A stretch of DNA of 64,000 bases from Caballeronia sp. TF1N1 (GTDB lineage Bacteria; Pseudomonadota; Gammaproteobacteria; Burkholderiales; Burkholderiaceae): contig NZ_CP084626.1 of the NCBI RefSeq assembly GCF_022878925.1, positions 2,356,001 to 2,420,000 on the forward strand. Direction: 5' to 3'. A program made the translations under genes and the position numbers. Position 1 is the stretch's first letter. Every line of letters starts with the position of its first letter. The notes beneath the pieces are model-generated. The model was not told the origin of the DNA. It saw nothing but the letters and a program-made list of their open reading frames with translations, and did no database searches. This document shows positions 9,796 to 19,579 of this stretch, one piece after another.

Positions 9796-10278
9796 TCAGC
9801 GCTTGCGGGAAGTGGTCTTTTTGGGCGCGGCGCGGCGGAATTCCTCGAGCACGTCCTCGAACTCGGACACGTCTTCGAAACGCTTGTAGACCGACGCGAA
9901 CCGTACATAAGCGATGGTGTCGAGCTGCCGCAACTCGTTCATCACGAGTTCGCCGAGACGTTCGCTCTGCACTTCGCGCTCGCCGCTGCCAAGCAATTGA
10001 TATTCGATGCGCGCGACGGCTGCCTCGATGGCGTCCGCCGCAACCGGCCGCTTGCGCAGCGCCAGCTTCATGCTCGCGACGAGCTTGCGGCGATCGAACT
10101 CGGTGCGGCTGCCGTCTTTCTTCACGACCGACGGCAGCGCCAGTTCGACGCGCTCATACGTGGTGAAACGCTTGTCGCAGGATGGACAGCGTCGCCGCCG
10201 CCGGATGGCTGCGCCGTCCTCCGACACGCGAGAATCCACGACCTGGGTGTCTTCGTGTCGGCAGAAGGGGCAGCGCAT
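9796..10278 (-). CDS. nrdR: Transcriptional repressor NrdR
   Basis: Represses ribonucleotide reductase genes in response to bound ATP/dATP. It has the family's two parts: an N-terminal zinc ribbon with Cys3, Cys6, Cys31 and Cys34 (MRCPFC and RRCPSC), and an ATP-cone beginning about residue 50 ([14 protein letters not shown]). The 160-residue length is usual. It starts 30 bases after glyA ends on the same strand. The glyA-nrdR pairing is common in proteobacteria and suggests co-transcription. Confidence 0.95.
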   Translation of the reverse strand: MRCPFCRHEDTQVVDSRVSEDGAAIRRRRRCPSCDKRFTTYERVELALPSVVKKDGSRTEFDRRKLVASMKLALRKRPVAADAIEAAVARIEYQLLGSGEREVQSERLGELVMNELRQLDTIAYVRFASVYKRFEDVSEFEDVLEEFRRAAPKKTTSRKR

Positions 10279-10308
10279 CGGGGCTTGGTTCCTGGCTCGG
10301 TTCGAATA

Positions 10309-11556
10309 TCAGCGATAGACCGGGAAACGCTTGGTCAACTCGGTCACTTGTGCGCGCACGCGCTCGAGGTTCGCCTGGTCTTCCGGTGCGTCGAGCACGT
10401 CCGCGATCAAATTGCCAACCTGCTCCGCTTCCTTCACGCCGAAACCGCGCGTGGTCATGGCGGGCGAACCGAGACGCACGCCGCTCGTGACGAACGGCTT
10501 TTCCGGATCGTTCGGAATGGCGTTCTTGTTGACCGTGATGTGCGCGGCGCCGAGCGCGGCTTCGGCCGCCTTGCCGGTGATCTTCTTTGCGCGCAGATCG
10601 ACCAGCATGACGTGGCTTTCCGTGCGGCCCGAGACGATACGCAGACCGCGCTTGACGAGCGTTTCGGCCAGCACGCGCGCGTTATCGACCACTTGCTGCT
10701 GGTACGTCTTGAACTCCGGCGTCAGCGCTTCCTTGAACGCGACGGCCTTCGCCGCGATCACGTGCATGAGCGGACCGCCCTGAATGCCCGGGAAAATGGC
10801 CGAGTTGATCTGCTTCTCGAATTCAGCCTTCATGAGGATCACGCCGCCGCGCGGGCCGCGCAGGCTCTTGTGCGTGGTCGTGGTCACGAAGTCCGCGTGC
10901 GGAACGGGATTCGGATAGACGCCTGCCGCGACGAGCCCCGCGTAATGCGCCATGTCGACCATGAAGTAAGCGCCGACACTCTTCGCGATTTGCGACAGGC
11001 GCTCGAAGTCGATACGCAGCGCGAACGCCGACGCGCCCGCGACGATCAGCTTCGGCTTGTGCTCCTTGGCGAGCGCTTCGGTCTTTTCGTAGTCGATGTC
11101 TTCGGCTTCGTTCAGGCCGTAGCTCACGACGTTGAACCACTTGCCCGACATGTTGACGGGCGAACCGTGCGTCAGGTGGCCGCCTTCGGCGAGGCTCATG
11201 CCCATGATCGTGTCGCCCGGCTTCAGCACGGCGAAGAACACGCCCTGGTTGGCCTGCGAACCGGAGTTCGGCTGCACGTTCGCGGCTTCGGCGCCGAACA
11301 GTTGCTTGACGCGGTCGATTGCCAGTTGCTCGATGATATCCACGTATTCGCAACCGCCGTAGTAGCGCTTGCCGGGATAGCCTTCGGCGTATTTGTTGGT
11401 GAGTTGCGAGCCTTGCGCGGCCATGACGGCCGGGCTCGTGTAGTTTTCCGAGGCGATCAACTCGATGTGATCTTCCTGACGGCGATTTTCCTGCTCGATC
11501 GCCTTGAGCAGTTCGGGATCGACCTTGGCGAGGGTACTTTCGGCTCTGTCAAACAT
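10309..11556 (-). CDS. glyA: Serine hydroxymethyltransferase
   Basis: PLP enzyme interconverting serine and glycine with tetrahydrofolate, the main one-carbon source. The 415-residue length is standard. Landmarks are [11 protein letters not shown] (about 31-41), [13 protein letters not shown] (57-69), and the Schiff-base lysine Lys230 in [24 protein letters not shown] sequence precedes the ATG. nrdR follows 30 bases downstream. The leader between this gene and the divergent SDR gene is long (470 bases). Confidence 0.97.
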   Translation of the reverse strand: MFDRAESTLAKVDPELLKAIEQENRRQEDHIELIASENYTSPAVMAAQGSQLTNKYAEGYPGKRYYGGCEYVDIIEQLAIDRVKQLFGAEAANVQPNSGSQANQGVFFAVLKPGDTIMGMSLAEGGHLTHGSPVNMSGKWFNVVSYGLNEAEDIDYEKTEALAKEHKPKLIVAGASAFALRIDFERLSQIAKSVGAYFMVDMAHYAGLVAAGVYPNPVPHADFVTTTTHKSLRGPRGGVILMKAEFEKQINSAIFPGIQGGPLMHVIAAKAVAFKEALTPEFKTYQQQVVDNARVLAETLVKRGLRIVSGRTESHVMLVDLRAKKITGKAAEAALGAAHITVNKNAIPNDPEKPFVTSGVRLGSPAMTTRGFGVKEAEQVGNLIADVLDAPEDQANLERVRAQVTELTKRFPVYR

Positions 11557-12026
11557 ACGTTTTCCGTGAGATCAAAACAGGTTGACCGGATCGCGCGTGA
11601 CGATGCGTTCGAAGCACGAACGCAAAACGCAAGGAAGACGCAGGACGCCAGACGGGTCCACACGCGACGGATGAGGGAAGAATCCGGGTTCGCGGAACGG
11701 ACAGCCACCGGCAACGCAGCGACGGCGCGCGGATCTCAGCTGCCCAGGCGAACGGCAAAACGACACTCCGCGCTTCCTAGTGGGTCGTTCCACCTTGAAT
11801 CCGAAGATTCTATCGCCAGTCACGCGGGGTTTGAGCGTTGTAGTGTAATGGTGCGGCCGGGTTTAGGCAACTTGGCGAGCGTCTGCGAAACGCGTAAAAC
11901 GCACGATCGTTCTGGTTTGCAGTTGCTTGCCGCATCGCATCATTGGAAGTACTCTGTGCGCCGTTGCCGGTCGTGTGTCCGCGCGCGCTCCGGTACAGCC
12001 CAACCCCCACTTTCCGGAGCCCGCTC
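11557..12026. other. Intergenic region between divergent glyA and SDR gene
   Basis: 470 bases with no supported gene. It must hold the promoter of glyA (minus) and that of the SDR oxidoreductase (plus). I could not define a convincing promoter, riboswitch or hairpin in it. Short open frames here have no ribosome-binding site or recognisable protein. Confidence 0.5.
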
Positions 12027-12776
12027 ATGATCGTATTCGTCACCGGCGCCTCTGCCGGCTTCGGCGCAGCCATTGCCCGCACATTCGTCAAGGGCGGCCA
12101 TCGCGTCGTCGCGGCCGCGCGCCGTAGAGACCGGCTCGCCGCGCTATCGAAGGAACTCGGCGACTCGCTCTTGCCAGTCGAACTCGACGTGCGCGACAGC
12201 AACGCCATCAAGAGCGCCATCGCCTCGCTGCCCGAATCGTTCGCCCAGATCGACGTGCTGGTCAATAACGCGGGCCTCGCGCTCGGCCTCGAACCGGCAC
12301 AACGCGCGAATCTCGACGACTGGAAGAACATGATCGACACCAACTGCATGGGACTCGTCGATGTCACGCATGCCGTCCTTCCCGGCATGGTGGCGCGCAA
12401 TCGCGGTCACGTGTTCAACCTCGGTTCGGTCGCGGCGTCGTACCCGTATCCGGGCGGCAACGTGTACGGCGCGACCAAGGCGTTCGTGCGGCAATTCAGC
12501 CTGAACCTGCGCGCCGACCTTGCCGGAACCGCGTTGCGCGTGACGGATATCGAGCCGGGCCTGTGCGGCGGCACCGAGTTCTCCAACGTGCGCTTCAAGG
12601 GCGACGACGACAAGGCCAGCGCCGTCTACAAAGACGTGCAGCCGCTAACCGCCGAGGATATCGCCGACGCCATCTACTGGATTGCGACGCGCCCCGCGCA
12701 CGTGAATATCAACGCGATCGAACTCATGCCCGTGGCCCAAACCTTCGGACCGTTGCAAATACACCGCGGCTCGTAA
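12027..12776 (+). CDS. SDR-family oxidoreductase (YdfG-like)
   Basis: Classical short-chain dehydrogenase of 249 residues, resembling NADP-dependent 3-hydroxy acid dehydrogenase (YdfG: serine, 3-hydroxyisobutyrate). The nucleotide-binding motif is TGASAGFG (6-13), NNAG lies at 80-83, and the catalytic set is Ser134, Tyr147 and Lys151 in YGATK. The ATG follows CCGGAGC at a good distance, whereas the frame's upstream extension has no start signal. It stands alone between divergent glyA and the Tol-Pal cluster. Substrate is not determined by the sequence. Confidence 0.85.
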   Translation: MIVFVTGASAGFGAAIARTFVKGGHRVVAAARRRDRLAALSKELGDSLLPVELDVRDSNAIKSAIASLPESFAQIDVLVNNAGLALGLEPAQRANLDDWKNMIDTNCMGLVDVTHAVLPGMVARNRGHVFNLGSVAASYPYPGGNVYGATKAFVRQFSLNLRADLAGTALRVTDIEPGLCGGTEFSNVRFKGDDDKASAVYKDVQPLTAEDIADAIYWIATRPAHVNINAIELMPVAQTFGPLQIHRGS

Positions 12777-12815
12777 GAGGAATCGACTGTATTTGGTGGC
12801 CCAACTTCCGCTTCC

Positions 12816-12823
12816 GGTAAAAT
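12816..12823 (+). promoter_or_regulatory. Probable -10 element before ybgC
   Basis: GGTAAAAT resembles an extended -10 box 76 bases before the favoured ybgC start. The only -35-like sequence (TTGGTG at 12793) is poorly spaced at 19 bases, so the call is tentative. Confidence 0.35.
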
Positions 12824-12898
12824 GCCGCGGATGTTTATTTGTCAAAAAGCGAGCCGGAGCGGGTCCAAAAGCCTCCGCGCGAGCGGGGCGGCGCAAAG

Positions 12899-13363
12899 GT
12901 GAGTGATTCGTTGAATTTCGAATGGCCGATTCGGGTGTACTACGAGGACACCGACGCGGGCGGCATTGTCTTCTACGCGAACTACCTGAAGTTCTTCGAG
13001 CGTGCGCGCACCGAATGGCTGCGCGCGTGCGGTATCGACCAGCAGCGGCTGGCCGAATCGGCCGGCATCGTGTTCGTCGTGAGAAGAACATCCGTCGATT
13101 ATTCGGCTCCCGCGCGCCTGGACGACTCCATTCGCATCGTGAGCCGTATCGCGCGGCTCGGGCGCGCATCGGTGGATTTTCATCAGGAAGCGTGGCGTGA
13201 CGCGGTTCTTCTTGCAAGCGGCGATATTCGCGTCGCTTCGGTGGATCGCGCAACGATTCGCCCTGCCGGTATTCCCGAACGAGTTCTCGAAGGATTGAGG
13301 CGCGGTCCTCATGCCGGGCAGGTCGTGCTTGCCGCGGACGAGCATCGCGCGCACCCGGTTTGA
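12899..13363 (+). CDS. ybgC: Tol-Pal-associated acyl-CoA thioesterase YbgC
   Basis: Hot-dog-fold thioesterase, the first gene of the Tol-Pal cluster. The catalytic signature is YYEDTDAGGIVFYANYLKF, with the nucleophilic Asp in DTDAGG. The start is uncertain: GTG 12899 gives 154 residues, close to family length, while the frame stays open to a TTG at 12839. The TTG lies almost on the presumed -10 box and lacks a ribosome-binding site, so GTG is preferred. tolQ begins 142 bases downstream. Known relatives act on phospholipid-linked acyl groups at the inner membrane. Confidence 0.9.
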   Translation: MSDSLNFEWPIRVYYEDTDAGGIVFYANYLKFFERARTEWLRACGIDQQRLAESAGIVFVVRRTSVDYSAPARLDDSIRIVSRIARLGRASVDFHQEAWRDAVLLASGDIRVASVDRATIRPAGIPERVLEGLRRGPHAGQVVLAADEHRAHPV

Positions 13364-13505
13364 ACGCTTCACGGGCAAGAGCCGGCCACGAGGCGGCTTT
13401 CGTTTTATTGATGTCGCGGTCACGAAAGCCTGACGCGCCTTTGACCGGAAGCCCCTTTTCCGGACGTAAATAGCAGCTAATAGCAGGTGGAAGCAGCGGA
13501 CTTTT

Positions 13506-14183
13506 ATGAACAACACACAAGACTTGTCGATCGTATCTCTCGTCATTCATGCGAGCCTGCTCGCGCAGGCCGTCATGGCCCTGCTGCTTCTGCTCTCGCT
13601 GCTGTCGTGGACTTTCATCTTCCGCAAGTGGTTCGCCATTCGGCGCGCGCGCGCGCAAACCGAGCGTTTCGAACGCGATTTCTGGTCCGGAGGCGACCTG
13701 CAGGCGCTGTATCAAAGCGCGGCGAACAACCGTCACACCATCGGCGCGCTCGAGCGTATCTTCGAATCGGGCATGCGCGAGTTCTTGAAGGGCAAGGAGC
13801 GTCGCATCACCGATCCGGGCGCGATTCTCGACGGTTCGCGCCGCGCCATGCGGGCTGCCTTTCAGCGTGAAATGGACGTGCTCGAAGCGAATCTCGCGTT
13901 TCTTGCATCGGTCGGCTCGGTCAGTCCGTATATCGGTTTGTTCGGCACGGTCTGGGGCATCATGAATTCGTTCCGCGGCCTCGCAAACGTACAGCAGGCA
14001 ACGCTCGCCAACGTGGCGCCCGGCATTGCCGAAGCGCTCGTCGCGACCGCGATCGGCCTCTTCGCCGCGATTCCCGCCGTGGTCGCTTACAACCGCTACG
14101 CTCACGATATCGACCGCCTGGCGATCCGCTTCGAGACCTTCATCGAAGAGTTCTCGAACATCTTGCAGCGTCAGGCGCACTAA
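13506..14183 (+). CDS. tolQ: Tol-Pal system inner-membrane protein TolQ
   Basis: ExbB/TolQ proton-channel subunit, 225 residues. It has an N-terminal membrane helix (about 17-40), a cytoplasmic loop, and two C-terminal membrane helices. The MotA/TolQ/ExbB signature region (VGSVSPYIGLFGTVWGIM) is at about 137-154 and NVAPGIAEALVATAIGL follows. With TolR it converts proton motive force into TolA movement during outer-membrane constriction. tolR starts 9 bases later, so the genes are co-transcribed. Confidence 0.96.
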   Translation: MNNTQDLSIVSLVIHASLLAQAVMALLLLLSLLSWTFIFRKWFAIRRARAQTERFERDFWSGGDLQALYQSAANNRHTIGALERIFESGMREFLKGKERRITDPGAILDGSRRAMRAAFQREMDVLEANLAFLASVGSVSPYIGLFGTVWGIMNSFRGLANVQQATLANVAPGIAEALVATAIGLFAAIPAVVAYNRYAHDIDRLAIRFETFIEEFSNILQRQAH

Positions 14184-14192
14184 GGAGTCACG

Positions 14193-14636
14193 ATGGCAGG
14201 CTCGTCCCGTTCCAGCATGCGCGGCAGTTCGCGCCGCGCCATGGCCGACATCAATGTCGTGCCGTATATCGACGTGATGCTCGTGTTGCTCGTCATCTTC
14301 ATGGTGACGGCGCCGCTCGTGTCGCCTTCGATCATCAACTTGCCGACCGTCGGCAACGCGCAGCCACAGGAACAGCAGCCGCCGCTCGTCATCAACATCA
14401 AGGCCGACGGCAGCATGAACGTGCGCTACAAGGAAGAAGGCGGCGCGACGCAAGAGCAGAGAATGACCAAGGACGACCTGAACACGTTCGTACTCAATCG
14501 TCAGGAGTCGCATCCGGATCAACCCGTCGTCATCGCGGCGGACAAGACCGTGAAGTATGAAGTCGTCATGAACGTGATGTCCGATATGAAGGCGCGCGGC
14601 GTGAAGCGCGTCGGATTGCTCGTCAAATCGCAATGA
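14193..14636 (+). CDS. tolR: Tol-Pal system protein TolR
   Basis: ExbD/TolR family, 147 residues. A short cytoplasmic N-terminus and a single membrane helix (NVVPYIDVMLVLLVIFMV) carry the essential proton-path Asp27, followed by a periplasmic domain. The stop overlaps the tolA start (ATGA, 14633-14636), giving translational coupling. Partner of TolQ and TolA in the inner-membrane motor. Confidence 0.96.
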   Translation: MAGSSRSSMRGSSRRAMADINVVPYIDVMLVLLVIFMVTAPLVSPSIINLPTVGNAQPQEQQPPLVINIKADGSMNVRYKEEGGATQEQRMTKDDLNTFVLNRQESHPDQPVVIAADKTVKYEVVMNVMSDMKARGVKRVGLLVKSQ

Positions 14637-15730
14637 CCCTTTTGCAGAACCGGCAGACGCGCGGCTCATCAGCGCGACCCATCCGCCCGCCGCGCGAACG
14701 CGGTACGGGCCGCGCTTTCGCGCTCGCCGCCGTCATGCACTTGCTGCTTGGCTGGCTGCTGTATCACGGCATCAACTGGCAGAACAACACCCCCGCCGGA
14801 GCCGAGGCGGAACTGTGGACCGAGATTCCCGACACGCCTGCTCCCACGCCGCGCGTCGCGCCCCCGCCGCCCGTGGCCGTGAAGCCGCAGCCTGCGCCGC
14901 CGCCCGCGAAGGACGAGGACGCCGACATCGCGCTGCAGGAAAAGAAGCGTAAGCAGGAAGCCGCCGCACGCGATGCACAATTGGCCGAGCAGCGCCGCCA
15001 GCAGGAATTGGCGCAGCAGGAAGCCGAAGCGAAGCGCCAGCAGCAAGTCGCCGCTCAAGCCGCCGCGGCGGCCGCCGCGCAGAAGGCCATGCAGGACAAG
15101 CAGAAGCAGATCGAACAACAACGTCAGGCCGACCTGCAAAAGCAACAACAAGCGAAGCTGCAACAGGACAAGGCGCGTCAGCAGCAACAAGCCGAAGCGC
15201 AAAAGGCCGAGCAGCTTCAGGAACAGAAGGAAGCCAAGGCGAAAACCGATGCCGAAGCCAAGGCAAAGGCCGATGCGCAAGCCAAGGCCAAGGCCGCGGC
15301 GCAGGCAAAAGCCAAGGCGGATGCGGAAGCGAAGGCGAAGGTCGATGCCGAACGCAAGTCGCGCCTCGCGCAGCTGCAAGGGCAGCTCGGCGGCGGCACG
15401 AATTCGAGCGGCGAAGGGCTGGCCAAGGGTGGCACCGGCAAGGGCGCGGGCGGCAACGCGGCGTCGGCGGGTTATGCCGAGAAGGTGCAGCGTCGCGTGC
15501 GGCCGAATATCATCTGGTCGGGCGAAACGTCCGGGCTGGAAACGGTCGTGTCGGTGCGCTGCGCGCCTTCGGGCACGCTGCTTTCGGCGACCATTACGCG
15601 GTCGAGCGGCAACGAGCAGTGGGACGCTGCCGCGTTGCGCGCGGTGCAGCGCTCCGATCCCATGCCGAAGGACATCAACGACCAGGCGCCAGGGTCATTT
15701 ACGATCACGCTGCGCCCGGCTGGCAGTTGA
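14633..15730 (+). CDS. tolA: Cell envelope integrity protein TolA
   Basis: A 365-residue bridge between the inner-membrane motor and Pal/TolB. An N-terminal membrane helix (about 28-45) is followed by a Pro-rich segment (about 62-90). A long Ala/Lys/Gln-rich helical domain (about 95-250), with many KA/QQ repeats, spans the periplasm. A Gly-rich hinge leads to the C-terminal TonB/TolA domain (YAEKVQRRVRPNIIWSG onward). The start overlaps tolR. The repetitive domain makes its length variable among relatives. Confidence 0.95.
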   Translation: MTLLQNRQTRGSSARPIRPPRERGTGRAFALAAVMHLLLGWLLYHGINWQNNTPAGAEAELWTEIPDTPAPTPRVAPPPPVAVKPQPAPPPAKDEDADIALQEKKRKQEAAARDAQLAEQRRQQELAQQEAEAKRQQQVAAQAAAAAAAQKAMQDKQKQIEQQRQADLQKQQQAKLQQDKARQQQQAEAQKAEQLQEQKEAKAKTDAEAKAKADAQAKAKAAAQAKAKADAEAKAKVDAERKSRLAQLQGQLGGGTNSSGEGLAKGGTGKGAGGNAASAGYAEKVQRRVRPNIIWSGETSGLETVVSVRCAPSGTLLSATITRSSGNEQWDAAALRAVQRSDPMPKDINDQAPGSFTITLRPAGS

Positions 15731-15850
15731 TTGCGCGGGACCACTGCAAAGCGTGAGACCGTTGCCGCACGGGAACGAATTGTGCAATCGGGGGTCTGTT
15801 TCTGCAGTCTCGGGTAACTTGAAAACGCATTTTTCTGGAACGAATACAGC

Positions 15851-17143
15851 ATGAGTTTGATGAAGAAGCTTGGCTTGAAAACGCTGGTCGCATCCTGTCT
15901 GATCGCCGCCGGTACCGCCGCACATGCCCAGTTGAACGTGCTCGTGACTGGCGTCGGTTCTACCCAGTTTCCGATCGCCACGGCCAACTTCGCCAATGAG
16001 GGCAGCTCACCGCAACAGGTCAGCGCGATCATTCGTCAGGACCTGCAGAGAAGCGGCAAATTCACGAATATCGACGCGGGCGGCACGCCGGTTTCCGAGA
16101 CCGATTCCGTCGATCTCGGCGCATGGAAAGCCAAGGGCGCGGACGCGTTCGTATCGGGTAGCGTCAACAAGCTGCCGAACGGCCAGTACGAAGTGCGCTT
16201 CCGTCTCTACGACACGGTCAAGCAGCAGAATCTCGGCGGTTTGTCGCTCGTTTCCGCCGAAAGCGGCCTGCGCATGAGCGCACACAAGATCGCGGACTAC
16301 ATCTACGCCAAGTTGCTCGGTGGCCGCGGCGTATTCGCAACCCGTCTGTCCTACGTCATTCAGACGGGCGGACGCTACCAATTGCAGATTTCGGACTCGG
16401 ACGGTCAGGACGCGAAGATCGCCCTTTCCAGCCCGGAGCCGATCATTTCGCCGGCATGGTCGCCGGACGGCACGAAGGTCGCCTACGTGTCGTTCGAAAA
16501 GAAGAAGCCGGTGGTCTACATCCACGATCTGCCGACCGGGCGGCGCGTGGTCGTATCGAATCAGAAGGGCAACAACAGTGCGCCGGCGTGGTCGCCTGAC
16601 GGCAGCAAGCTGGCCGTGGCCTTGTCGCGCACCGGCAATACGCAGGTTTTCGAAGTCAACGCGGACGGCTCTGGCCTGCGTCGTCTGACACAAGGCAGTT
16701 CCATCGATACCGAGCCGGCCTTCTCGCCCGATGGCAACTCCATTTACTTTACGAGCGATCGCGGCGGCCAACCGCAGATCTACAAGATGCCGGCGGCGGG
16801 TGAAAACGCCGGCGCGGCCCAGCGGGTCACGTTTACGGGCAGCTACAACACAAGCCCGCGCGTGAGTCCGGACGGCAAGCAACTCGCGTACATTTCGCGC
16901 ACCGGTGGCGGCTTCAAGCTGTATTTGCAGGACCTCGGGTCCGGCACGGCGACGGGGCTGACCGACACGACGCATGACGAATCGCCGAGCTTCGCGGCGA
17001 ATGGTCAGTACATCCTCTACGCCACCCAAGTGAACGGACGTGGCGTGTTGGCAGCCGTATCGACCGATGGTCGTACGCGGCAAGTCTTGTCCGTACAGGG
17101 CGGTGTGGTGCGCGAGCCGTCCTGGGGTCCGTTCATGCAGTAA
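15851..17143 (+). CDS. tolB: Tol-Pal system beta-propeller protein TolB
   Basis: Periplasmic protein of 430 residues with a Sec signal (cleavage after AHA, about residue 26), an N-terminal domain (about 27-160) and a six-bladed propeller made of repeats such as [15 protein letters not shown] and [15 protein letters not shown]. It docks on Pal and exchanges with TolA. It is preceded by a 120-base gap after tolA and followed 55 bases later by pal. Confidence 0.96.
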   Translation: MSLMKKLGLKTLVASCLIAAGTAAHAQLNVLVTGVGSTQFPIATANFANEGSSPQQVSAIIRQDLQRSGKFTNIDAGGTPVSETDSVDLGAWKAKGADAFVSGSVNKLPNGQYEVRFRLYDTVKQQNLGGLSLVSAESGLRMSAHKIADYIYAKLLGGRGVFATRLSYVIQTGGRYQLQISDSDGQDAKIALSSPEPIISPAWSPDGTKVAYVSFEKKKPVVYIHDLPTGRRVVVSNQKGNNSAPAWSPDGSKLAVALSRTGNTQVFEVNADGSGLRRLTQGSSIDTEPAFSPDGNSIYFTSDRGGQPQIYKMPAAGENAGAAQRVTFTGSYNTSPRVSPDGKQLAYISRTGGGFKLYLQDLGSGTATGLTDTTHDESPSFAANGQYILYATQVNGRGVLAAVSTDGRTRQVLSVQGGVVREPSWGPFMQ

Positions 17144-17197
17144 GTTCAGCAAACACGTTCAAATACAACGTTCAGCTACAACACAAGGAGAGGTACC

Positions 17198-17704
17198 ATG
17201 ATGTCGAAACTTCGTATCGGCCTGGCAGTTGCGATGGTCGGCGCATTGGCAGCTTGTCACTCGGGCGTGAAGCTCGATGAAGGCGCGAACAAGGGCTCGG
17301 TCGGCACGCAGCCGAACCCGACGGACGTCAAGCAGGTCAACATCGACCCGCTGAACGACCCGAACAGCCCGCTCGCCAAGCGCAGCATCTTCTTCGACTT
17401 CGACAGCTACGCCGTGAAGGACGACTATCAGCCGCTGCTGCAACAACACTCGACGTACCTGAAGAGCCACCCGGAACGTCACGTCCTGATTCAAGGCAAC
17501 ACCGACGAGCGCGGCACGAGCGAGTACAACCTGGCGCTTGGTCAGAAGCGTGCGGAAGCCGTGCGTCGCGCCATGTCGTTGATGGGCGTTGCCGATTCGC
17601 AAATGGAAGCCGTAAGCCTTGGCAAGGAAAAGCCGATGGCGACGGGTCACGACGATTCGTCGTACGCCCAGAACCGCCGTGCGGATCTCGCCTACCAGCA
17701 ATAA
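17198..17704 (+). CDS. pal: Peptidoglycan-associated lipoprotein Pal
   Basis: Outer-membrane lipoprotein of 168 residues. The signal peptide ends in the lipobox LAAC (lipidated Cys about 23). The OmpA-like peptidoglycan-binding domain carries FFDFDSYAVKDDY and the diaminopimelate-binding region NTDERGTSEYNLALGQKRA. AAGGAGAGG lies just before the double ATG at 17198/17201. Placed in the canonical order tolB-pal-cpoB. Confidence 0.96.
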   Translation: MMSKLRIGLAVAMVGALAACHSGVKLDEGANKGSVGTQPNPTDVKQVNIDPLNDPNSPLAKRSIFFDFDSYAVKDDYQPLLQQHSTYLKSHPERHVLIQGNTDERGTSEYNLALGQKRAEAVRRAMSLMGVADSQMEAVSLGKEKPMATGHDDSSYAQNRRADLAYQQ

Positions 17705-17759
17705 CAGCAGCAATAGCAGTAGTCCACGTAACGTAACTTAGTCACGGGTGAGTTGCCCT

Positions 17760-18509
17760 ATGTTGTATCGCTTTTCCTTGCTGCGCCTTGCCGCAGCCGC
17801 GTGCGTCGCAGGTTCGACGATGCTTGCCGTGCCCGCGCACGCTGGCGTCTTCGACGACAACGAAGCGCGCAAGGCCGTACTCGATCTGCGCACGAAGACG
17901 GACAGTCTGGGCAACCAGTTGTCCGCCGCGCAGCGCACGATCCTCGATCAGTCGAATCGTATCGATCAGCTTAATCAGCAGGTCGCGACGCTTCGAGGGC
18001 AGAACGAGGATCTGGGCAATCAGGTTGCCACGCTGCAGAAGCAGCAGAAAGACTATTACGCCGACCTCGATACGCGCTTGAAGAAGTTCGAGCCGCAGCA
18101 GCAGACTATCGACGGCGTATCGGGCGCCGTGCAACCTGGCGAGACGGAAGCGTTCAACGCGGCATCGACCGAGTTCCGCAACGGTGACTACAAGAATGCC
18201 GCGACTTCGTTCAAGGCATTCGTCTCGAAGTATCCGCAGAGCCCGTATCAGCCGACCGCGCAGTATTGGCTCGGCAACGCGCTGTACGCGCAGCGCGACT
18301 ACAAGGGATCGACTGCGGTCTGGCAGAATCTGGTGAAGACGTACCCAACGCATCCGCGAGCGCCCGAGGCGTTGCTCGCAATCGCGAATAACCAGATCGA
18401 ACAGGGTCAAAAAGCGGCTGCCAAACAGACGCTGCAGCAGATCATCTCGCAGTATTCCGGCACTGAAGTCGCACAGTCGGCGCAGAGCAAGATGTCGCAG
18501 GTGAAGTGA
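17760..18509 (+). CDS. cpoB: Cell division coordinator CpoB (YbgF)
   Basis: Periplasmic protein that links Tol-Pal activity to PBP1B during septation. It has a signal peptide (cleavage about AHA|GVFDD), an N-terminal trimerising coiled coil rich in Gln (about 40-100) and C-terminal TPR repeats (for example YPQSPYQPTAQYWLGNALYA). ATG 17760 gives 249 residues. A GTG at 17748 overlaps the GGGTGAG that looks like its ribosome-binding site. It ends the operon, with a terminator 55 bases downstream. Confidence 0.93.
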   Translation: MLYRFSLLRLAAAACVAGSTMLAVPAHAGVFDDNEARKAVLDLRTKTDSLGNQLSAAQRTILDQSNRIDQLNQQVATLRGQNEDLGNQVATLQKQQKDYYADLDTRLKKFEPQQQTIDGVSGAVQPGETEAFNAASTEFRNGDYKNAATSFKAFVSKYPQSPYQPTAQYWLGNALYAQRDYKGSTAVWQNLVKTYPTHPRAPEALLAIANNQIEQGQKAAAKQTLQQIISQYSGTEVAQSAQSKMSQVK

Positions 18510-18564
18510 CAAGAAGCATCGAAGCATCGAGCGAAGCTTTCGGGTTTCGCGCCTCTCGAGACGA

Positions 18565-18599
18565 ATGCCCGCGGGCCGTTGCGCCGCGGGCGTTTTTCT
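18565..18599 (+). terminator. Rho-independent terminator after cpoB
   Basis: Stem GCCCGCGG (18567-18574) with CCGCGGGC (18584-18591), followed by GTTTTTCTTTG. It ends the Tol-Pal transcription unit just before the tRNA-Lys promoter. Confidence 0.85.
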
Positions 18600-18633
18600 T
18601 TGTTTCGTCGATGCGCGCGCAGCCCGCGCTGCC

Positions 18634-18663
18634 TTGACAGAATCCGAAACGGCCGATTATAAT
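18634..18663 (+). promoter_or_regulatory. Sigma-70 promoter of tRNA-Lys
   Basis: Perfect TTGACA (18634-18639) and perfect TATAAT (18658-18663) are separated by 18 bases. The tRNA begins 11 bases after the -10 box. It is the clearest consensus promoter in the window. Confidence 0.85.
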
Positions 18664-18674
18664 TTCGCCTCTTT

Positions 18675-18750
18675 GGGTCGTTAGCTCAGCTGGTAGAGCA
18701 GCGGACTTTTAATCCGTTGGTCACAGGTTCGAATCCCGTACGGCCTACCA
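18675..18750 (+). tRNA. tRNA-Lys (anticodon UUU)
   Basis: 76-base cloverleaf with encoded CCA. The acceptor arm GGGTCGT pairs with ACGGCCT. The D-arm is GCTCAGCTGGTAGAGC, the anticodon loop CTTTTAA with anticodon TTT closes on GCGGA/TCCGT, and the T-arm is ACAGGTTCGAATCCCGT. It has its own promoter and terminator, so it is a single-gene unit. Confidence 0.97.
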
Positions 18751-18759
18751 AAGAAATCG

Positions 18760-18795
18760 AAGGGCCGCGCTTAGCGCGGCCCTTTCCTTTTTCTT
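18760..18795 (+). terminator. Rho-independent terminator after tRNA-Lys
   Basis: A 10-bp stem AGGGCCGCGC (18761-18770) with GCGCGGCCCT (18774-18783), loop TTA, followed by the T-rich run TTCCTTTTTCTT. Confidence 0.85.
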
Positions 18796-18821
18796 CGCTG
18801 GCTTCGCACCAGCACCAGTCT

Positions 18822-19415
18822 TCATCGTTCGAGCAATTCGACCCTTGGCGTCAACTCAAGCGCCGCTACCGATTCAAAGTTCGCGTTGGCCTCGCTCAAA
18901 GCGCGATCCGCGTCTGCACGGCGCCGCTTGTACTTCAAGTGCTTGCCAAGTCCCGCGCCGAACACGATCAGTCCGGCGAGCGCGAATGGCCACTCGATGT
19001 AAGCCATCATCAGCAATAGCAGGCCCCACGCCGCATGAGGCCAGAGCTTTGGCTGGGCTGGCACCGAACGCATGGCCACATCGAGTCGCGCGAGCGCCGC
19101 ATCTAATCCGTCGACCGCGCCGTGCCGCTCTTGCAACCGCGCTTCGATCTCGTACACCGCGCGCATCGACTTTTCCTTCGACGGAAGCGACAACGATCCG
19201 ATATCGCCCAGCAAACCGATCGCTTCGTTGACCTGCGCAAACGAAGGTCTCAGCGCGAGAAAAGTCGGTTCGTGTTCCGGCAGCCGCATCGCGCGATGAA
19301 TGTCCAACCGGCTCACGCACACGCCGTGCGAGAAGAAATACCGCTGGATGGCATGTGTTGTCCGGCCCTTGAGCTTCTGTAAAAGCTCCTCGTTGGCTTG
19401 CTCTCGTTTGCTCAT
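18822..19415 (-). CDS. Hypothetical membrane protein
   Basis: A 197-residue protein I do not recognise. The N-terminal part (1-125) is soluble and helical with many charged residues. A hydrophobic region follows (about 128-158, LLLLMMAYIEWPFALAGLIV), long enough for one long or two short membrane helices, then a basic segment KYKRRR and an acidic helical tail. It is convergent with the tRNA-Lys unit and divergent from the WYL regulator (164 bases). Codon use looks like neighbouring genes, so it is probably real. Confidence 0.6.
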   Translation of the reverse strand: MSKREQANEELLQKLKGRTTHAIQRYFFSHGVCVSRLDIHRAMRLPEHEPTFLALRPSFAQVNEAIGLLGDIGSLSLPSKEKSMRAVYEIEARLQERHGAVDGLDAALARLDVAMRSVPAQPKLWPHAAWGLLLLMMAYIEWPFALAGLIVFGAGLGKHLKYKRRRADADRALSEANANFESVAALELTPRVELLER

Positions 19416-19579
19416 GCTTCTGAATGCTCCTCGACGCTCGTTTAATCGTGGGCATTCTTTCCGCTCGCCACGCGAAACGTCACTAGAACAATCCTAAACA
19501 GCGCTCGACCGTTCGAGACATCCTCTGTCCCAATGCTGCCTATAATCAAACCTCTCCGCTTCCAACCCAACGCACCGTC

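Noticed and set aside
9706..12030. A 774-codon plus-strand open frame
   Set aside because: It is antisense to nrdR and glyA, both certain genes. Long antisense frames are common in DNA of this GC content. Its translation is His/Arg-rich with no domain.
13380..13404. Terminator-like hairpin between ybgC and tolQ
   Set aside because: The stem is only about five base pairs and the T-run is interrupted. The spacing could equally be a leader, so it is not listed as a feature.
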